Shown here piece by piece: positions 54,547 to 63,709 of a stretch of 64,000 nt of DNA. The notes below the pieces were generated by a model. It had not been told where the DNA came from. It saw only the letters and a list, made by a program, of their open reading frames with translations, and made no database searches. A program made the translations under genes and the position numbers. Location: positions 1 through 64,000 of the forward strand of contig JAJXUD010000015.1 in the NCBI GenBank assembly GCA_021783235.1, read 5' to 3'. Source of the stretch: Myxococcales bacterium (lineage in GTDB: Bacteria > Myxococcota > Myxococcia > Myxococcales > JAKAPL01). Position 1 is the stretch's first letter. The number at the start of each line of letters is the position of its first letter.

Positions 54547-56727
54547 ATGACACGCAGACGAGCTGACCGCGAGCCGATTGGATCGGCCTACCCGGCCCTC
54601 GCCGCCCTCCTGGCCCTGCTCTTCTTCGCCGTGGGCTGCGGAGGCGTAAGCGGCACCGCCGCGCAAACGGGCGTCGCTGGCTGCGGCTCCAGTTCGGGGA
54701 GCGGCGGCACGACCTCGGGAGGCAGCACGACCACTCGGGGCGGAGGCACGACCTCCGAGGGCAGCACGACCTCCGGGGGCAGCACGACCTCCGGGGGCAG
54801 CACGACCTCCGGAGGCAGCACGACCTCCGGCAGCGGCACCACCTCGGCTGGGAGCAGCAGCGGGAGCGGGACCACGGGAGCGACCGACGGCCTGCCGCCG
54901 CTGACGCTCTCGGGCGGCAGCCAGCCAGTGCCCGTCCCCTTTCCCACCTGGACCGGGGCCACGGTGGCGGTGGCGCCCTCGACCACCGGCAACACCTACT
55001 ACGTCGATGCGGCCTCCGGGAACGACTCGAACCCCGGCACCAGCCTTGCGACCGCCTTCAAGACGATCGGGGCCTCGCTGGGCAAGGTGGCCCCGGGCGA
55101 CACGGTGCTCATCCGGGCCGGCCTCTACCGCGAGATCGTCATGCTGAGCTCGGTCTCGGGCACGGCGGGCAAGCCAATCACCTTCGGCAGCTACGGCAAC
55201 GGCGAGGTGATCGTCGACAGCTCGGCCGCCGTGACCGGCTGGGCATTGGCGTCGGGGACGGTCTGGAAGGCGCCGGTGACGGGCGGCGCGAGCATCGACG
55301 CGGTGGTGGTGAACGACACCGTGCTCGCGCGCTACAAGACCACGACCGCGATCCCAGCATCAGGCTCTGGCCAGTGGTGGTTCGACGGTAGCTCGACGCT
55401 GTACGCCGACATGGGCGGGGCCGACCCCACGAGCCCCAAGACCGACCTGCTCGTGGTCGCGCACAACCACGGCGCCTCCACCATTTTCCTCGGCCCGAGC
55501 AGCTACCTAAACGTCATCGGACTCACGATCCGGGGCTCGGGCTGGGCCGGTATCTGGAGCTACCCGGCCGGCGGCGGGATCGGTGGGCAGCACGTAAACG
55601 TCGCCTACTGCAACATCGAGTACAATGACGGCGACGGCCTGGGCTTCGGCGGCGGGAGCGACGACGCCGCCCTCTACAACCACGTCTATCACAACACGCT
55701 CAACAACTGGCCCTTCGGCGCGAATGGCTATGGCGTGGCCGGCGGGGGCTGGCCCGGCGGCCTGGGCCTCGCTGGAGAGGCCCACCCGGTCGTTCGGGGC
55801 AACGTGGTCAGCCTCAACGGCGGCGAGGGGATCATCCTCTACGGAAACGCCGTCACGAACGGTCTGCAGTCGGGCAACTCGCTCATCGAGGAGAACGTCT
55901 CGTACGACAACTGGAGCACGAACATCTACCTCGACAACCAGCCGACGCACCTGGTCCGCCGGAACCTGGCCTACCGGCACCCGCTCATGCCCGCCTGGAT
56001 GTGGGACCCCACCGACGAGTACACCATGGAGAAGTTCCGCAACTGCCTTGGGCTCGGCGACGAGTACGAATCAGGCAACCCCGTGGGGACGGCGAGCCTC
56101 GCGAACGTCACGGTCTACGACAACCTCTTCATCGGATGCCGCTTCGGGATCCAGGACGGCTTCGAGGACACAACCGGCCATGGAATGAAGAACGACCTCA
56201 TCGTCAACAACACGATCGTCATGGACGCGTCCCCGTATACCCAGGAGTGGCTGGGAGGGCTGGTCATCGCAGACAACGGAACGAACAACACCGGGACGCT
56301 CATCGCGAACAACGTGATCTACCGGCCGACCGCTTGCGGCCAGAACCTCTGCGGGCTGGTCGAGTCGCAGGGGGCCGCCGTCCTCACGGGCGTGAGCCTC
56401 GAGAACAACGTCTATTTCGCCGTCGGGGCCGCCGCCGGCGACACGTCGCTCTTCGTGAGCGACAGCGCCACGGCGCCCAGCATGATGGGCTTCGCCGGGT
56501 GGCAGTCGTTCGAGAAGACCGACGCGGCGAGCCTCTACGCGGATCCGGAATTCGTCGGGGGGTCGAGCCTGCAACCGGCAGCAGGCGCGGTCTGCGACTA
56601 CACGCAGGCGGCGGTGAAGGCGACCTCGCCCGCTCGAGGTCTCGCGGTGCCGCAAACGTCCGTCTTCACGGTCGACTTCGCCGGCGCGGCGCGCGGCGCC
56701 TCCTGGACCGTTGGCGCGTTGCAGTGA
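54547..56727 (+). CDS. Parallel beta-helix lipoprotein with Gly/Ser/Thr linker
   Basis: 726 aa. ALLALLFFAVGC gives a lipobox; residues about 50-120 are a Gly/Ser/Thr repeat linker; DUF1565-like GNTYYVDAASGNDSNPGTS starts the main domain and a right-handed beta-helix follows (NVAYCNIEYNDGDGLG, NGGEGIILYGNAV, NTIVMDASP). Such proteins bind or cleave polysaccharides; no catalytic set can be named. ATG 54547 with AGGAG upstream; longer frames into the 223-base spacer are rejected. Confidence 0.86.
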   Translation: MTRRRADREPIGSAYPALAALLALLFFAVGCGGVSGTAAQTGVAGCGSSSGSGGTTSGGSTTTRGGGTTSEGSTTSGGSTTSGGSTTSGGSTTSGSGTTSAGSSSGSGTTGATDGLPPLTLSGGSQPVPVPFPTWTGATVAVAPSTTGNTYYVDAASGNDSNPGTSLATAFKTIGASLGKVAPGDTVLIRAGLYREIVMLSSVSGTAGKPITFGSYGNGEVIVDSSAAVTGWALASGTVWKAPVTGGASIDAVVVNDTVLARYKTTTAIPASGSGQWWFDGSSTLYADMGGADPTSPKTDLLVVAHNHGASTIFLGPSSYLNVIGLTIRGSGWAGIWSYPAGGGIGGQHVNVAYCNIEYNDGDGLGFGGGSDDAALYNHVYHNTLNNWPFGANGYGVAGGGWPGGLGLAGEAHPVVRGNVVSLNGGEGIILYGNAVTNGLQSGNSLIEENVSYDNWSTNIYLDNQPTHLVRRNLAYRHPLMPAWMWDPTDEYTMEKFRNCLGLGDEYESGNPVGTASLANVTVYDNLFIGCRFGIQDGFEDTTGHGMKNDLIVNNTIVMDASPYTQEWLGGLVIADNGTNNTGTLIANNVIYRPTACGQNLCGLVESQGAAVLTGVSLENNVYFAVGAAAGDTSLFVSDSATAPSMMGFAGWQSFEKTDAASLYADPEFVGGSSLQPAAGAVCDYTQAAVKATSPARGLAVPQTSVFTVDFAGAARGASWTVGALQ
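54757..54828. repeat. 18-bp coding tandem repeat, 4 copies
   Basis: Four near-perfect units of GGGGGCAGCACGACCTCC encode the Gly-Ser-Thr-Thr-Ser-Gly linker of the beta-helix lipoprotein. A likely slippage site that changes linker length. Confidence 0.8.
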
Positions 56728-56761
56728 CCCAGCTGGCCCTCCCTTCCGCCAGAGAGCGAGC

Positions 56762-57154
56762 GTGACCAGGACGAGGACGCAGATCCAGCGGATTCGGCAG
56801 CTGATTTCGACCGCACCCGCCGTGGCCCTGGCACTCGCCGTCGCCGGCTGCGGCGGCGCCCCTGGCGAAGGCGCCGCTCACTCGACCTCGACGGGCAGCG
56901 GCAGGGCTTCGGGTGGAACCTCGGGCAGCGGCACCGGGGGCGACGCGACCACGGGTGGGACGGGCGCTCCACTCAGCGGAGGCGTGCAGGGCTTGCAGCT
57001 TCCGGGGTACACGCCGCTCGCCAAGCCGGCCAATGGCTACGGCTACCCGCGCGGCGGCTCGTTCGTCGTCTGCACCGCCTACCAGCACCGCCCCTGGTGC
57101 GTCGGCGGCGGTCGACAGCTACGTCAGCACGCTGCCGCCGGACGCGCCCCCTGA
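56762..57154 (+). CDS. Small lipoprotein, probably truncated
   Basis: 130 aa from GTG 56762 with VALALAVAGC lipobox and a Gly/Ser/Thr linker like the preceding gene. The last part (LPGYTPLAKPANGYGYPRGG, VVCTAYQHRPWC) looks like the start of a domain, then the frame dissolves into Arg/Gln/Ala noise. In another frame the following bases read VDSYVSTLPPDAPPEPKF, more protein-like, so a frameshift near 57100 is suspected. It starts 34 bases after the beta-helix gene. Confidence 0.5.
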   Translation: MTRTRTQIQRIRQLISTAPAVALALAVAGCGGAPGEGAAHSTSTGSGRASGGTSGSGTGGDATTGGTGAPLSGGVQGLQLPGYTPLAKPANGYGYPRGGSFVVCTAYQHRPWCVGGGRQLRQHAAAGRAP

Positions 57155-57188
57155 GCCGAAGTTCGCGCCCCGGCCACCCGCGCCGGCC

Positions 57189-58421
57189 TCAGAACAGCGA
57201 GAGCTGTCGCGGGGCCGGCCGGCGCGCCTTCACCGCGACCGTGGGCGGCTCGACCGCTCCGCCCACATGGCGCCCGCCGAACCGCCACGAGTCGGCGCGC
57301 TCCTTCTTCAGGAGCGCCTCCACGTCCACGCCGCGCGAGGCCGCCTCGAGCCGCCGGGCCTCGAGGTCGAGCCGCCGGATGGCGGCCAGCTTGTCGTCGC
57401 CGCCGAGCTTTGCCTGGTCGACGGCGCCGCGCATCGTTCGAATCGTCCGGTCGTAGACCGAGAGCGGCACGGGAAACGGGTGCCCGTCCTTGCCACCGTG
57501 CGCGAGCGAGAAGCGGGCCGGATCCGAGAAGCGGCAGGGCGCGCCGTGGACCAGCTCGGCCACGAGCGCCAGGGCGAGCACCGTGCGCGCGCCGACCCCC
57601 GGCGTGAGAAGAAGCTCCGGGAAGTCCGCGGGCCCGCGCTCGGCCGCGGCGCGCAGGGCCCCCTCGATGCGACGGCCGACCACGTCGGCGGCCGTGACCT
57701 CGTGGCGCGAGGGCATGGTGAGGCGAGGGGCGCGCGCCAGCTCCGCGAACAGCCGCGCCGGCTCGCGCACGAGCGAGAGCTGGGCCTCGCGCGAGGGGGC
57801 GGCGCGCCGGTCCGCGAGGTTCACGATTTCGCCGAGCGGCGCGCCCTCGATGGCCGCGTGCGGCTCGTCGACGAAGCTCTGGAGCCCCTCGGAGAGCCAG
57901 TGGTAGCGGCGGGCCGTTCGCGACTCTGGGTTCATCCCCTGTTGCACCACGCACCAGCGCCCTTCGTCGGTGACGACGAAGCCGTGCAGGTAGAGCTGGT
58001 GGCCGTCCTGCAAGAGCGCGCCGTCGACCTTGGCGACGAGCCGCGAGGCGCGCGAGAGCGCCGCGCCGTCGAAGCCGAGCCGCTCGCCGAGCGCGGTCAG
58101 CTCCCCGGGCGTCCGGCGCGAATGGCGCCCGCGCCCGCCGCAGACGTGGAGCCCGAGTTCGCCCTCGACCGGCGCGAGACCGCGCCGCAGGGCGCCGAGC
58201 ACGCTCGTGGTGATTCCGCTCGAATGCCAGTCCATCCCCATCACGCAGCCGAGCGACTGGAACCAGAAGGGGTTCGCGAGCCGGCGGAGGATCTCGTCCC
58301 GCCCGTACTCGTGAACCAGCGCCTCGACGAGCACGCGGCCGAGCCGCGCCATCCGAGAGGCCAGCCACTCGGGGACTCGCCCACCGTGGAGCGGCAGCTC
58401 TGCGGTTCCGGTGCGAGGCAT
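57189..58421 (-). CDS. DUF763 protein with C-terminal QLSLF
   Basis: 410 aa. Conserved DUF763 segments: RTGTAELPLHGGRVP at the N-terminus, ALVHEYGRDEILRRLANPFW, GMDWHSSGITTSVLGAL, DFPELLLTPGVGARTVLALA (helix-hairpin-helix-like) and FSLAHGGKDGHPFPVP. The final five residues, QLSLF, match the canonical bacterial sliding-clamp (DnaN) binding pentapeptide. ATG 58421 is chosen as family members begin at this point. Function unknown, but a DNA-linked role fits the HhH and clamp motif. Confidence 0.9.
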   Translation of the reverse strand: MPRTGTAELPLHGGRVPEWLASRMARLGRVLVEALVHEYGRDEILRRLANPFWFQSLGCVMGMDWHSSGITTSVLGALRRGLAPVEGELGLHVCGGRGRHSRRTPGELTALGERLGFDGAALSRASRLVAKVDGALLQDGHQLYLHGFVVTDEGRWCVVQQGMNPESRTARRYHWLSEGLQSFVDEPHAAIEGAPLGEIVNLADRRAAPSREAQLSLVREPARLFAELARAPRLTMPSRHEVTAADVVGRRIEGALRAAAERGPADFPELLLTPGVGARTVLALALVAELVHGAPCRFSDPARFSLAHGGKDGHPFPVPLSVYDRTIRTMRGAVDQAKLGGDDKLAAIRRLDLEARRLEAASRGVDVEALLKKERADSWRFGGRHVGGAVEPPTVAVKARRPAPRQLSLF

Positions 58422-58544
58422 ACGGGCGTTCAGTATGCGAAAACCAGCCCTGCCCCGCAAGCGCTACCCCAACGCCCGGGGTCGCCCGGCAGCAAGGAGC
58501 CGGGCGCAGGACGCTGGCCCCCCCCCGGCCGCGTGCCGAAGCCG

Positions 58545-58775
58545 TCAGTGCGTCGACGACTGAAGCGCCTTGCGGCCGCTGAGCGGCGCCCCGATGAGCG
58601 CCGAGATGGTGCAGAAGTTCATCGCGCCGGCGGCGAGCGGCAGGAGCCCGGCGATCCCCAAGACGAGACCGCCCGTGCCTCCGATGAGCCCGAAGCCGAC
58701 GATCATCATCGCGAGCCCGGCCACGATTCGGACTCCACGTCCGAGCGGAGATGCCATGAAGCGTGCGAACGCCAT
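58545..58775 (-). CDS. DUF2892-type small membrane protein
   Basis: 76 aa with two membrane helices (VRIVAGLAMMIVGFGLIGGT, GGLVLGIAGLLPLAAGAMNF) and a Cys in NFCTIS, matching the YgaP-like transmembrane domain family (DUF2892). ATG 58775 has a perfect AGGAGG nine bases upstream. A relatively A/T-rich divergent region follows upstream to the histidine kinase. Confidence 0.85.
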   Translation of the reverse strand: MAFARFMASPLGRGVRIVAGLAMMIVGFGLIGGTGGLVLGIAGLLPLAAGAMNFCTISALIGAPLSGRKALQSSTH

Positions 58776-58986
58776 TTTGTCGCCTCCTCTTTGAACGAGC
58801 ACGCGATGGCGCGCTCGCCCACTTGGATGCCTCGGAGCCCGAATCGGGTTCTAACTTTCGCTTAACTCAATGTAACCACTCGCGATGGCCCCAAGGGCTC
58901 AGCTGCCCTCGCCGACCTCGCGGGAGCCCGCCCCCCCCCCTGGGGCAGCGGCATGACGGCGGGGAGGGAACGGGTAGGATGGCGGC

Positions 58987-61245
58987 GTGGACATCCGAAC
59001 CCAGAGCTCCCTGCTCGCGGGGGTCGTCTCGCTCGCGCTCGCGGGCTCGATGCTCCTGCGGCCACGCCTCTCGCGCGGGCGGCCGCTGACGCTCTTCGCG
59101 CTGCTCTGCCTGTCGCTGTCGGCCTGGTACCTCTCCGACTTCGTCTCGGCTCTCTACCCGCGGCCGCTCTGGACGCGGCTCGAGATCGGCGCGGGCGCCT
59201 TGGTGCCGCTCGCGGCGCTCGCCTTCTTCGGCGAGTTCCTCGGCATGGACCGGCGCGCGGCGCGGCGCGCGCAGGAGGCGGCGCTGGTCGGCAGCCTCTT
59301 CGGGGTCACGGTGGCGATCTCGCCGCTCTTCCGCTGGCCGCTCGCCACCGCCGCGGTGACCGTCTGGGCCTTCGGGGTGCTCTGCGTCACGCTCTGGCTC
59401 CTGCAGGGGCGCAAGGGCGCGACGCCGTCGCGGCTCGAGCGGGAGCGGCTCCTCTACCTCCTCATCGGCGCGGCGGTCTCGGTGGGCTTGTCGGCGGCCG
59501 ATCTCATCGCTCGCTGCGGGGTGCCCTGGCCCACGCTCGGCAGCGTCGCCACCACGCTCTACCTCTTCTTTTTGGCGCAGACGCTCCAGCGCCACCGGCT
59601 CCTCGACCTGCACGAGCTCTTCGGCAAGGTGGCCTCGGTCTCGGCGCTCGGGCTCATCCTCGCGGCGGTGTACGGCGTCATCGGCCTCTGGCTCAAGGAC
59701 CGGCCCGGCCTCTTCCTCTTCAACACGGTCATCGCCTCGTTCGTGATCCTCTCGCTCTTCGAGCCGTTGCGCGAGAAGATCGAGGAGCAGGTGCTCGCCT
59801 CGCTCTTTCGCGAGCGCTTCGAGCTCATCCAGACGCTCGCGGCGGTGCGCGCGCGCCTGGCCTCGGTGCTCGAGCCGCAGGAGATGGCGACGATCCTGCT
59901 CGACGGTGCCCACGACAGCCGGCGCGCCACCCACACGTCCATCTATCTCCTCGCCGAGGACAGACCGGGCTTTCGGCTCCTGGACCACCGAGGGCCGGCG
60001 CCGGCGCCGTTTCTCGAGCCGGCCTCGGTGCGCGGGCTCCTCGCCGCCGCCGCGGCGGGCGAGCGCGCACTGCTGCTCGAGGTCGTCGAGCGGCGCCTCT
60101 CGGAGCTGACGGGCCGCACGGGCGCGGCCGGGCCCGACGCGGAGGAACAGAAGCGACTCTCGGACGTCCGCGCGGCCATGGAGCAGCTCTGCGCGGGGAT
60201 CAGCTTCCCGCTCGTCGGCACCGACCGGGTGCTCGGCTTCTGGAACGTCTGGGACGACCGGGCCGCCGATGCCTACAGCTCGGACGAGATCGCGGCCATG
60301 CTGGAGGTGGCCGAGCGGGCCGCCGCCATCCTCGAGAGCTCGCAGCTCCTCGAGCGAATGAAGGAGCGCGACCGACTGGCCGCGCTCGGCGAGATGGCGG
60401 CGGGTCTCGCCCACGAGATCCGAAACCCGCTGGGCGCCATCAAGGGGGCGGCCCAGTACCTGAACCCGGCGTCCCTGCCCGGCGACGACGGCGACCTCTT
60501 GCAGGTCATCGTCGAGGAGGTCAACCGACTGAACGGGGTCGTGACCGAGTTCCTCGACTACTCGCGGCCCGTGAAGTCGCAGCTCGCGCCCACCGACGTG
60601 AACGACGTGCTCCAGCGGACGGTGAAGCTCCTCCAGTCGCAGGGGCTGCCCTCGGGCATCGGCATCGAAGTGCGGCTCGCCCCGGACCTGCCGCGGGCGG
60701 TCGGCGACGCCGAGCAGCTCAAGCAGGTCTTCATCAACCTGGCGCTCAACGCGGTGCAGGCGATGCCGCGCGGCGGGACGCTCTCGATTCGAACCCTCGA
60801 CCCGACCGGCTCGCAGCCGTCGTGGCGCTTCGCCGACGTCTCGCCTCGCCGTCGCTCGCCGCGCGGCGACCTGCTCGAGATCCGCTTTCGGGACACGGGC
60901 GAGGGCATCCCTGCCGAGGCGCGCGAGCGGATCTTCATCCCCTTCTACACGACGAAGGCGAAGGGCACGGGGCTCGGGCTCGCGATCTGCCAGCGGATCG
61001 TCAAGGCGCACAACGGCACGATCGCCGTGGAGAGCGAGCCGGGTCAGGGCACCGAGTTCATCGTGCGGCTCCCGGTGGCGCCGCCGATCGCGCCGCCGGA
61101 GGAGGACGCCGCCGCGGTGCGCCGCCCGGCGGCGGAACCGCTCACGGCCGCCGCCGCAGAATCATCGGCGCCGGCGCGCAGCCTCGGCACCCCTGAGTCC
61201 CCGCCGCGAAGCGGTCGCCTGCGCCGTCGCCGGCGAGGGCGCTGA
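58987..61245 (+). CDS. Multi-TM GAF histidine kinase
   Basis: 752 aa. The N-terminal third has seven or so membrane helices (MDIRTQSSLLAGVVSLALAG and onwards, a 7TM sensor-like array), then a GAF domain (about 295-450), HisKA with His476 in LAHEIRNPLGAIKG and ATPase with INLALNAVQAMPRGG, DTGEGIPAEA and GTGLGLAICQR. The final 40 residues are Ala/Pro then Arg-rich and overlap the convergent lipoprotein by 104 bases, suggesting an extended or spurious tail. GTG start. No response regulator adjacent. Confidence 0.9.
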   Translation: MDIRTQSSLLAGVVSLALAGSMLLRPRLSRGRPLTLFALLCLSLSAWYLSDFVSALYPRPLWTRLEIGAGALVPLAALAFFGEFLGMDRRAARRAQEAALVGSLFGVTVAISPLFRWPLATAAVTVWAFGVLCVTLWLLQGRKGATPSRLERERLLYLLIGAAVSVGLSAADLIARCGVPWPTLGSVATTLYLFFLAQTLQRHRLLDLHELFGKVASVSALGLILAAVYGVIGLWLKDRPGLFLFNTVIASFVILSLFEPLREKIEEQVLASLFRERFELIQTLAAVRARLASVLEPQEMATILLDGAHDSRRATHTSIYLLAEDRPGFRLLDHRGPAPAPFLEPASVRGLLAAAAAGERALLLEVVERRLSELTGRTGAAGPDAEEQKRLSDVRAAMEQLCAGISFPLVGTDRVLGFWNVWDDRAADAYSSDEIAAMLEVAERAAAILESSQLLERMKERDRLAALGEMAAGLAHEIRNPLGAIKGAAQYLNPASLPGDDGDLLQVIVEEVNRLNGVVTEFLDYSRPVKSQLAPTDVNDVLQRTVKLLQSQGLPSGIGIEVRLAPDLPRAVGDAEQLKQVFINLALNAVQAMPRGGTLSIRTLDPTGSQPSWRFADVSPRRRSPRGDLLEIRFRDTGEGIPAEARERIFIPFYTTKAKGTGLGLAICQRIVKAHNGTIAVESEPGQGTEFIVRLPVAPPIAPPEEDAAAVRRPAAEPLTAAAAESSAPARSLGTPESPPRSGRLRRRRRGR

Positions 61246-62440
61246 TCCGCAGCGGCTCCGCGTCGACGGGCTCGATTGCCGCCGCGCCGGCGCCGAGGCG
61301 GACGATCTCGGCGTTCGAGCCGCCGCTCGGCGTGCCGGCGAGGTAGAGGTCGTCCGGCGCGGCGGCGAAGACCGCGCTGAGGGGCGGAGCGCCACCGGGC
61401 ACGAGGGAGAGATCGATCGCGGAGAAGCCGCCGTCGCTGCTCCAGGCGAAGGCGAGACCGTTGCCCGCACCGTCGTCGCCGACCGCGACGAGCCCGCCCG
61501 CAGGATCGACCGAGATGTCCGAGAGCGTGACCGCGCCGCTGGGCGGCAGCTCGATCCAGCCGCCGTCGGCCCGTTCGAGGATCTCGGGGGCGCCGCTCGG
61601 ATCGCTGCCGAGCGCGTAGGCGACGGGCCCGCCGCGCAGCCGCCTCAGCTGCGCGAGCGGCGCGGGCAACGGCTCGCTCGAGACGCCGCCGTCGGGGAAG
61701 GCGTGGAGCAGGACGGCGGCGCCCGCGAGCCGCCCGCAGGCGTAGAGCTCGCCCGGGCCGACGCCGAGCACGCCGAGGAGCACGTCGGCCAGCGCCGAGA
61801 CGGGGAGCGAGGCGAGGCCGCCGTCCAGCGAGCCCGACAGCAGCGCCGCCCCGCCGTCGGCGCCGCTCCCGGCGGCGACGAGATCCCCCGCGGGATCGGC
61901 AAAGACGCCGAAGAGACCGGCCGTGGCGGGCTCGCCCACGATGGCCGCCCAGGCGACCGGGGCGCCGCCGCCTCGCGAGATCAAGGCCCCCGACCCCGAG
62001 CCCGCCCCCACCGCGAAGGCGAGGCCCGGCGCCGGCGCGACGAGATCGTCGACGGCGGCGATCGGCGGCACCACTCCCTCCGCCACCCAGTGGGGCCCTC
62101 CGTCCGCGGGCCCGGCGTCGGCGCCCGCGTCGGTCGGCCCGGCGTCCACCGGGCCGGCGTCGAGCCCCGCATCCGCCGGCCCGGCGTCCGCCCCCGCGTC
62201 CGGCACGAGGATGGGCGCGCAGTTGTAAAAGGCGGCCGGCGAGCAGACCTCAGAGCCCGGATTACAACAGGGGACCGAGATGCACGAGGCGCCCTCGACG
62301 GCGCAGCCGGCATCGAGCGAGAGCGAGCCATCCGGCGCCCCGGAGGAACCGGGGCCTGCGCCGCCGTCGGCGCTCGAGGGCGAGGAGCAGGCGGACGCGA
62401 AGAGCGCGGCGAGGGCGAGGGCGGAGAGGGAGCGCGACAT
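61142..62440 (-). CDS. Lipoprotein with Asp-Ala-Gly spacer and beta-propeller-like domain
   Basis: 432 aa from ATG 62440. LSALALAALFASAC is a lipobox; a Cys-rich segment (ISVPCCNPGSEVCSP) and an Asp/Ala/Gly/Pro spacer (DAGADAGPADAGLDAG) precede a repeat region resembling a beta-propeller (GLFGVFADPAGDLVAAGSG, LSDISVDPAGGLVAVGDD, AVFAAAPDDLYLAG). Function unknown; structure resembles the RCC1-like lipoprotein above in layout but not in repeats. Confidence 0.72.
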   Translation of the reverse strand: MSRSLSALALAALFASACSSPSSADGGAGPGSSGAPDGSLSLDAGCAVEGASCISVPCCNPGSEVCSPAAFYNCAPILVPDAGADAGPADAGLDAGPVDAGPTDAGADAGPADGGPHWVAEGVVPPIAAVDDLVAPAPGLAFAVGAGSGSGALISRGGGAPVAWAAIVGEPATAGLFGVFADPAGDLVAAGSGADGGAALLSGSLDGGLASLPVSALADVLLGVLGVGPGELYACGRLAGAAVLLHAFPDGGVSSEPLPAPLAQLRRLRGGPVAYALGSDPSGAPEILERADGGWIELPPSGAVTLSDISVDPAGGLVAVGDDGAGNGLAFAWSSDGGFSAIDLSLVPGGAPPLSAVFAAAPDDLYLAGTPSGGSNAEIVRLGAGAAAIEPVDAEPLRISALAGDGAGDRFAAGTQGCRGCAPAPMILRRRP

Positions 62441-62503
62441 GCCGCGCATCCTACCGCGTGCGGACCGCGGCGGCGCCACGACCGCTCGACCGCTCCCGAT
62501 TTG

Positions 62504-62532
62504 TTGACGCGAGTGGAGCGAAGCCCTACGCT
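62504..62532 (+). promoter_or_regulatory. Candidate sigma-70 promoter
   Basis: TTGACG (62504-62509), 17 bases, TACGCT (62527-62532): good -35, weak -10. It would drive the 27-residue membrane peptide and the SDR gene. Confidence 0.4.
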
Positions 62533-62563
62533 CGATTTCGGCGCGTCACGGGAGGTGCTCGAC

Positions 62564-62647
62564 TTGTCGAAGGCCATGCTGCTTCCGCTCTCCGCCGCAC
62601 TCCTCGCCCTCGTCCTGATGATCGCCTACGCCCCCTTCGGAAGCTGA
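62564..62647 (+). CDS. 27-residue membrane peptide
   Basis: TTG 62564, eight bases after GGAGG, opens a 27-codon frame reading SKAMLLPLSAALLALVLMI and ending YAPFGS: a short positively charged start, one membrane helix, then stop six bases before the SDR. Support is the ribosome site and composition only. An alternative ATG is internal (62575). Confidence 0.4.
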   Translation: MSKAMLLPLSAALLALVLMIAYAPFGS

Positions 62648-62653
62648 TCCGGG

Positions 62654-63709
62654 ATGGCCTCGAAGGCTCCACGGCGCCGCCCGCGACCGGCGCGGCTCTC
62701 GGACGCGCGCGCCTCCGGCCGGCCGGACGCCGGCCGCTCGATCGCGGTCACGGGCGCATACGGCTACCTCGGCCGCGCGCTGATCGAGCGGCTCGAGGCG
62801 AGCCCCACCGTGGAGCGGGTGCTGGCCTTGGATCTCAAGCCGCCGCCGGGCGCGCTGCGCAAGACCCGCTTCTTGCCCGTGGATCTCACCCGTCCCCGAG
62901 CCGATCAGGCGATGGCCGAGGCGTTCGCCGCCCACGAGGTCGACACGCTCGTGCACCTCGCGCTCTTCTACAATCCCATCCACAACGCGTCTTACGCTCA
63001 CGAGGTCGAGGCCATCGGGACCTTGCAGCTGCTCGACGCGGCCACCGCCGCGGGGCTCGGCGCCGTGGCCACCATCAGCACGACCGCCCTCTACGGCGCC
63101 CACGCCGACAACCCCGCCTACCTCACGGAGGATCGGCCGCTGCGGCCGGCGGCGCAGAGCCGCTTCCTCGCGGACAAGCTCGAGGTCGAGCGCCACCTGC
63201 AGAAGTTCCACGCAGAGCGGCCCGAGACGCGCATCGCGGTGCTGCGGCTCGCGCCGATGCTGGGCGCTCGCGTGCGCAACCCGGCGACGCGGCTGCTCGG
63301 CCGCCCCCTCGTCCCAGTGCTGCTCGGCCACGACCCGTTGATGCAGTTCCTGCACGAGGACGACGCCGTTCGCGCGCTCCTGCTCGCGGTGGAGCGGCGC
63401 GCCTCCGGGATCTACAACGTGGCGCCGCCGGGCCCCTTGCCGCTCTCGTCGATCATCCAGCTGCTCGGCCGCGCGCCGCTGCCGTTGCCGACGCCCGTGG
63501 CGCGCGCCGCCATGTCGGCGCTCTGGTCGCTCGTGGGCTTCGGAACGGCGCCGTCCTGGCTCGACTACCTCCGCTATCCCTGGGTGGCCGACGGCTCCAA
63601 GGCGGAGCGTGAGCTCGGCCTCTCTTACGCGCACCCGTGCCGGGAGGTCGTCGCCGAGTTCGGCCGCGGACTCGCCGCGCTGTCGGCGTCGGCGGAGGGG
63701 GTGGCCTGA
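62654..63709 (+). CDS. Extended SDR (NAD-dependent epimerase/dehydratase-like)
   Basis: 351 aa. GAYGYLGRALIE (about 33-44) is the Rossmann nucleotide motif (GxxGxxG), LALDLKPPP the second strand, and ISTTALYG the Ser/Thr of the catalytic triad. The expected Tyr-x-x-x-Lys is Phe-Leu-Ala-Asp-Lys (FLADKLEVE), so the catalytic Tyr appears replaced. C-terminal substrate region is intact and the length is normal. Possibly a binding or regulatory member rather than an active dehydrogenase. Followed without gap by another gene. Confidence 0.88.
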   Translation: MASKAPRRRPRPARLSDARASGRPDAGRSIAVTGAYGYLGRALIERLEASPTVERVLALDLKPPPGALRKTRFLPVDLTRPRADQAMAEAFAAHEVDTLVHLALFYNPIHNASYAHEVEAIGTLQLLDAATAAGLGAVATISTTALYGAHADNPAYLTEDRPLRPAAQSRFLADKLEVERHLQKFHAERPETRIAVLRLAPMLGARVRNPATRLLGRPLVPVLLGHDPLMQFLHEDDAVRALLLAVERRASGIYNVAPPGPLPLSSIIQLLGRAPLPLPTPVARAAMSALWSLVGFGTAPSWLDYLRYPWVADGSKAERELGLSYAHPCREVVAEFGRGLAALSASAEGVA

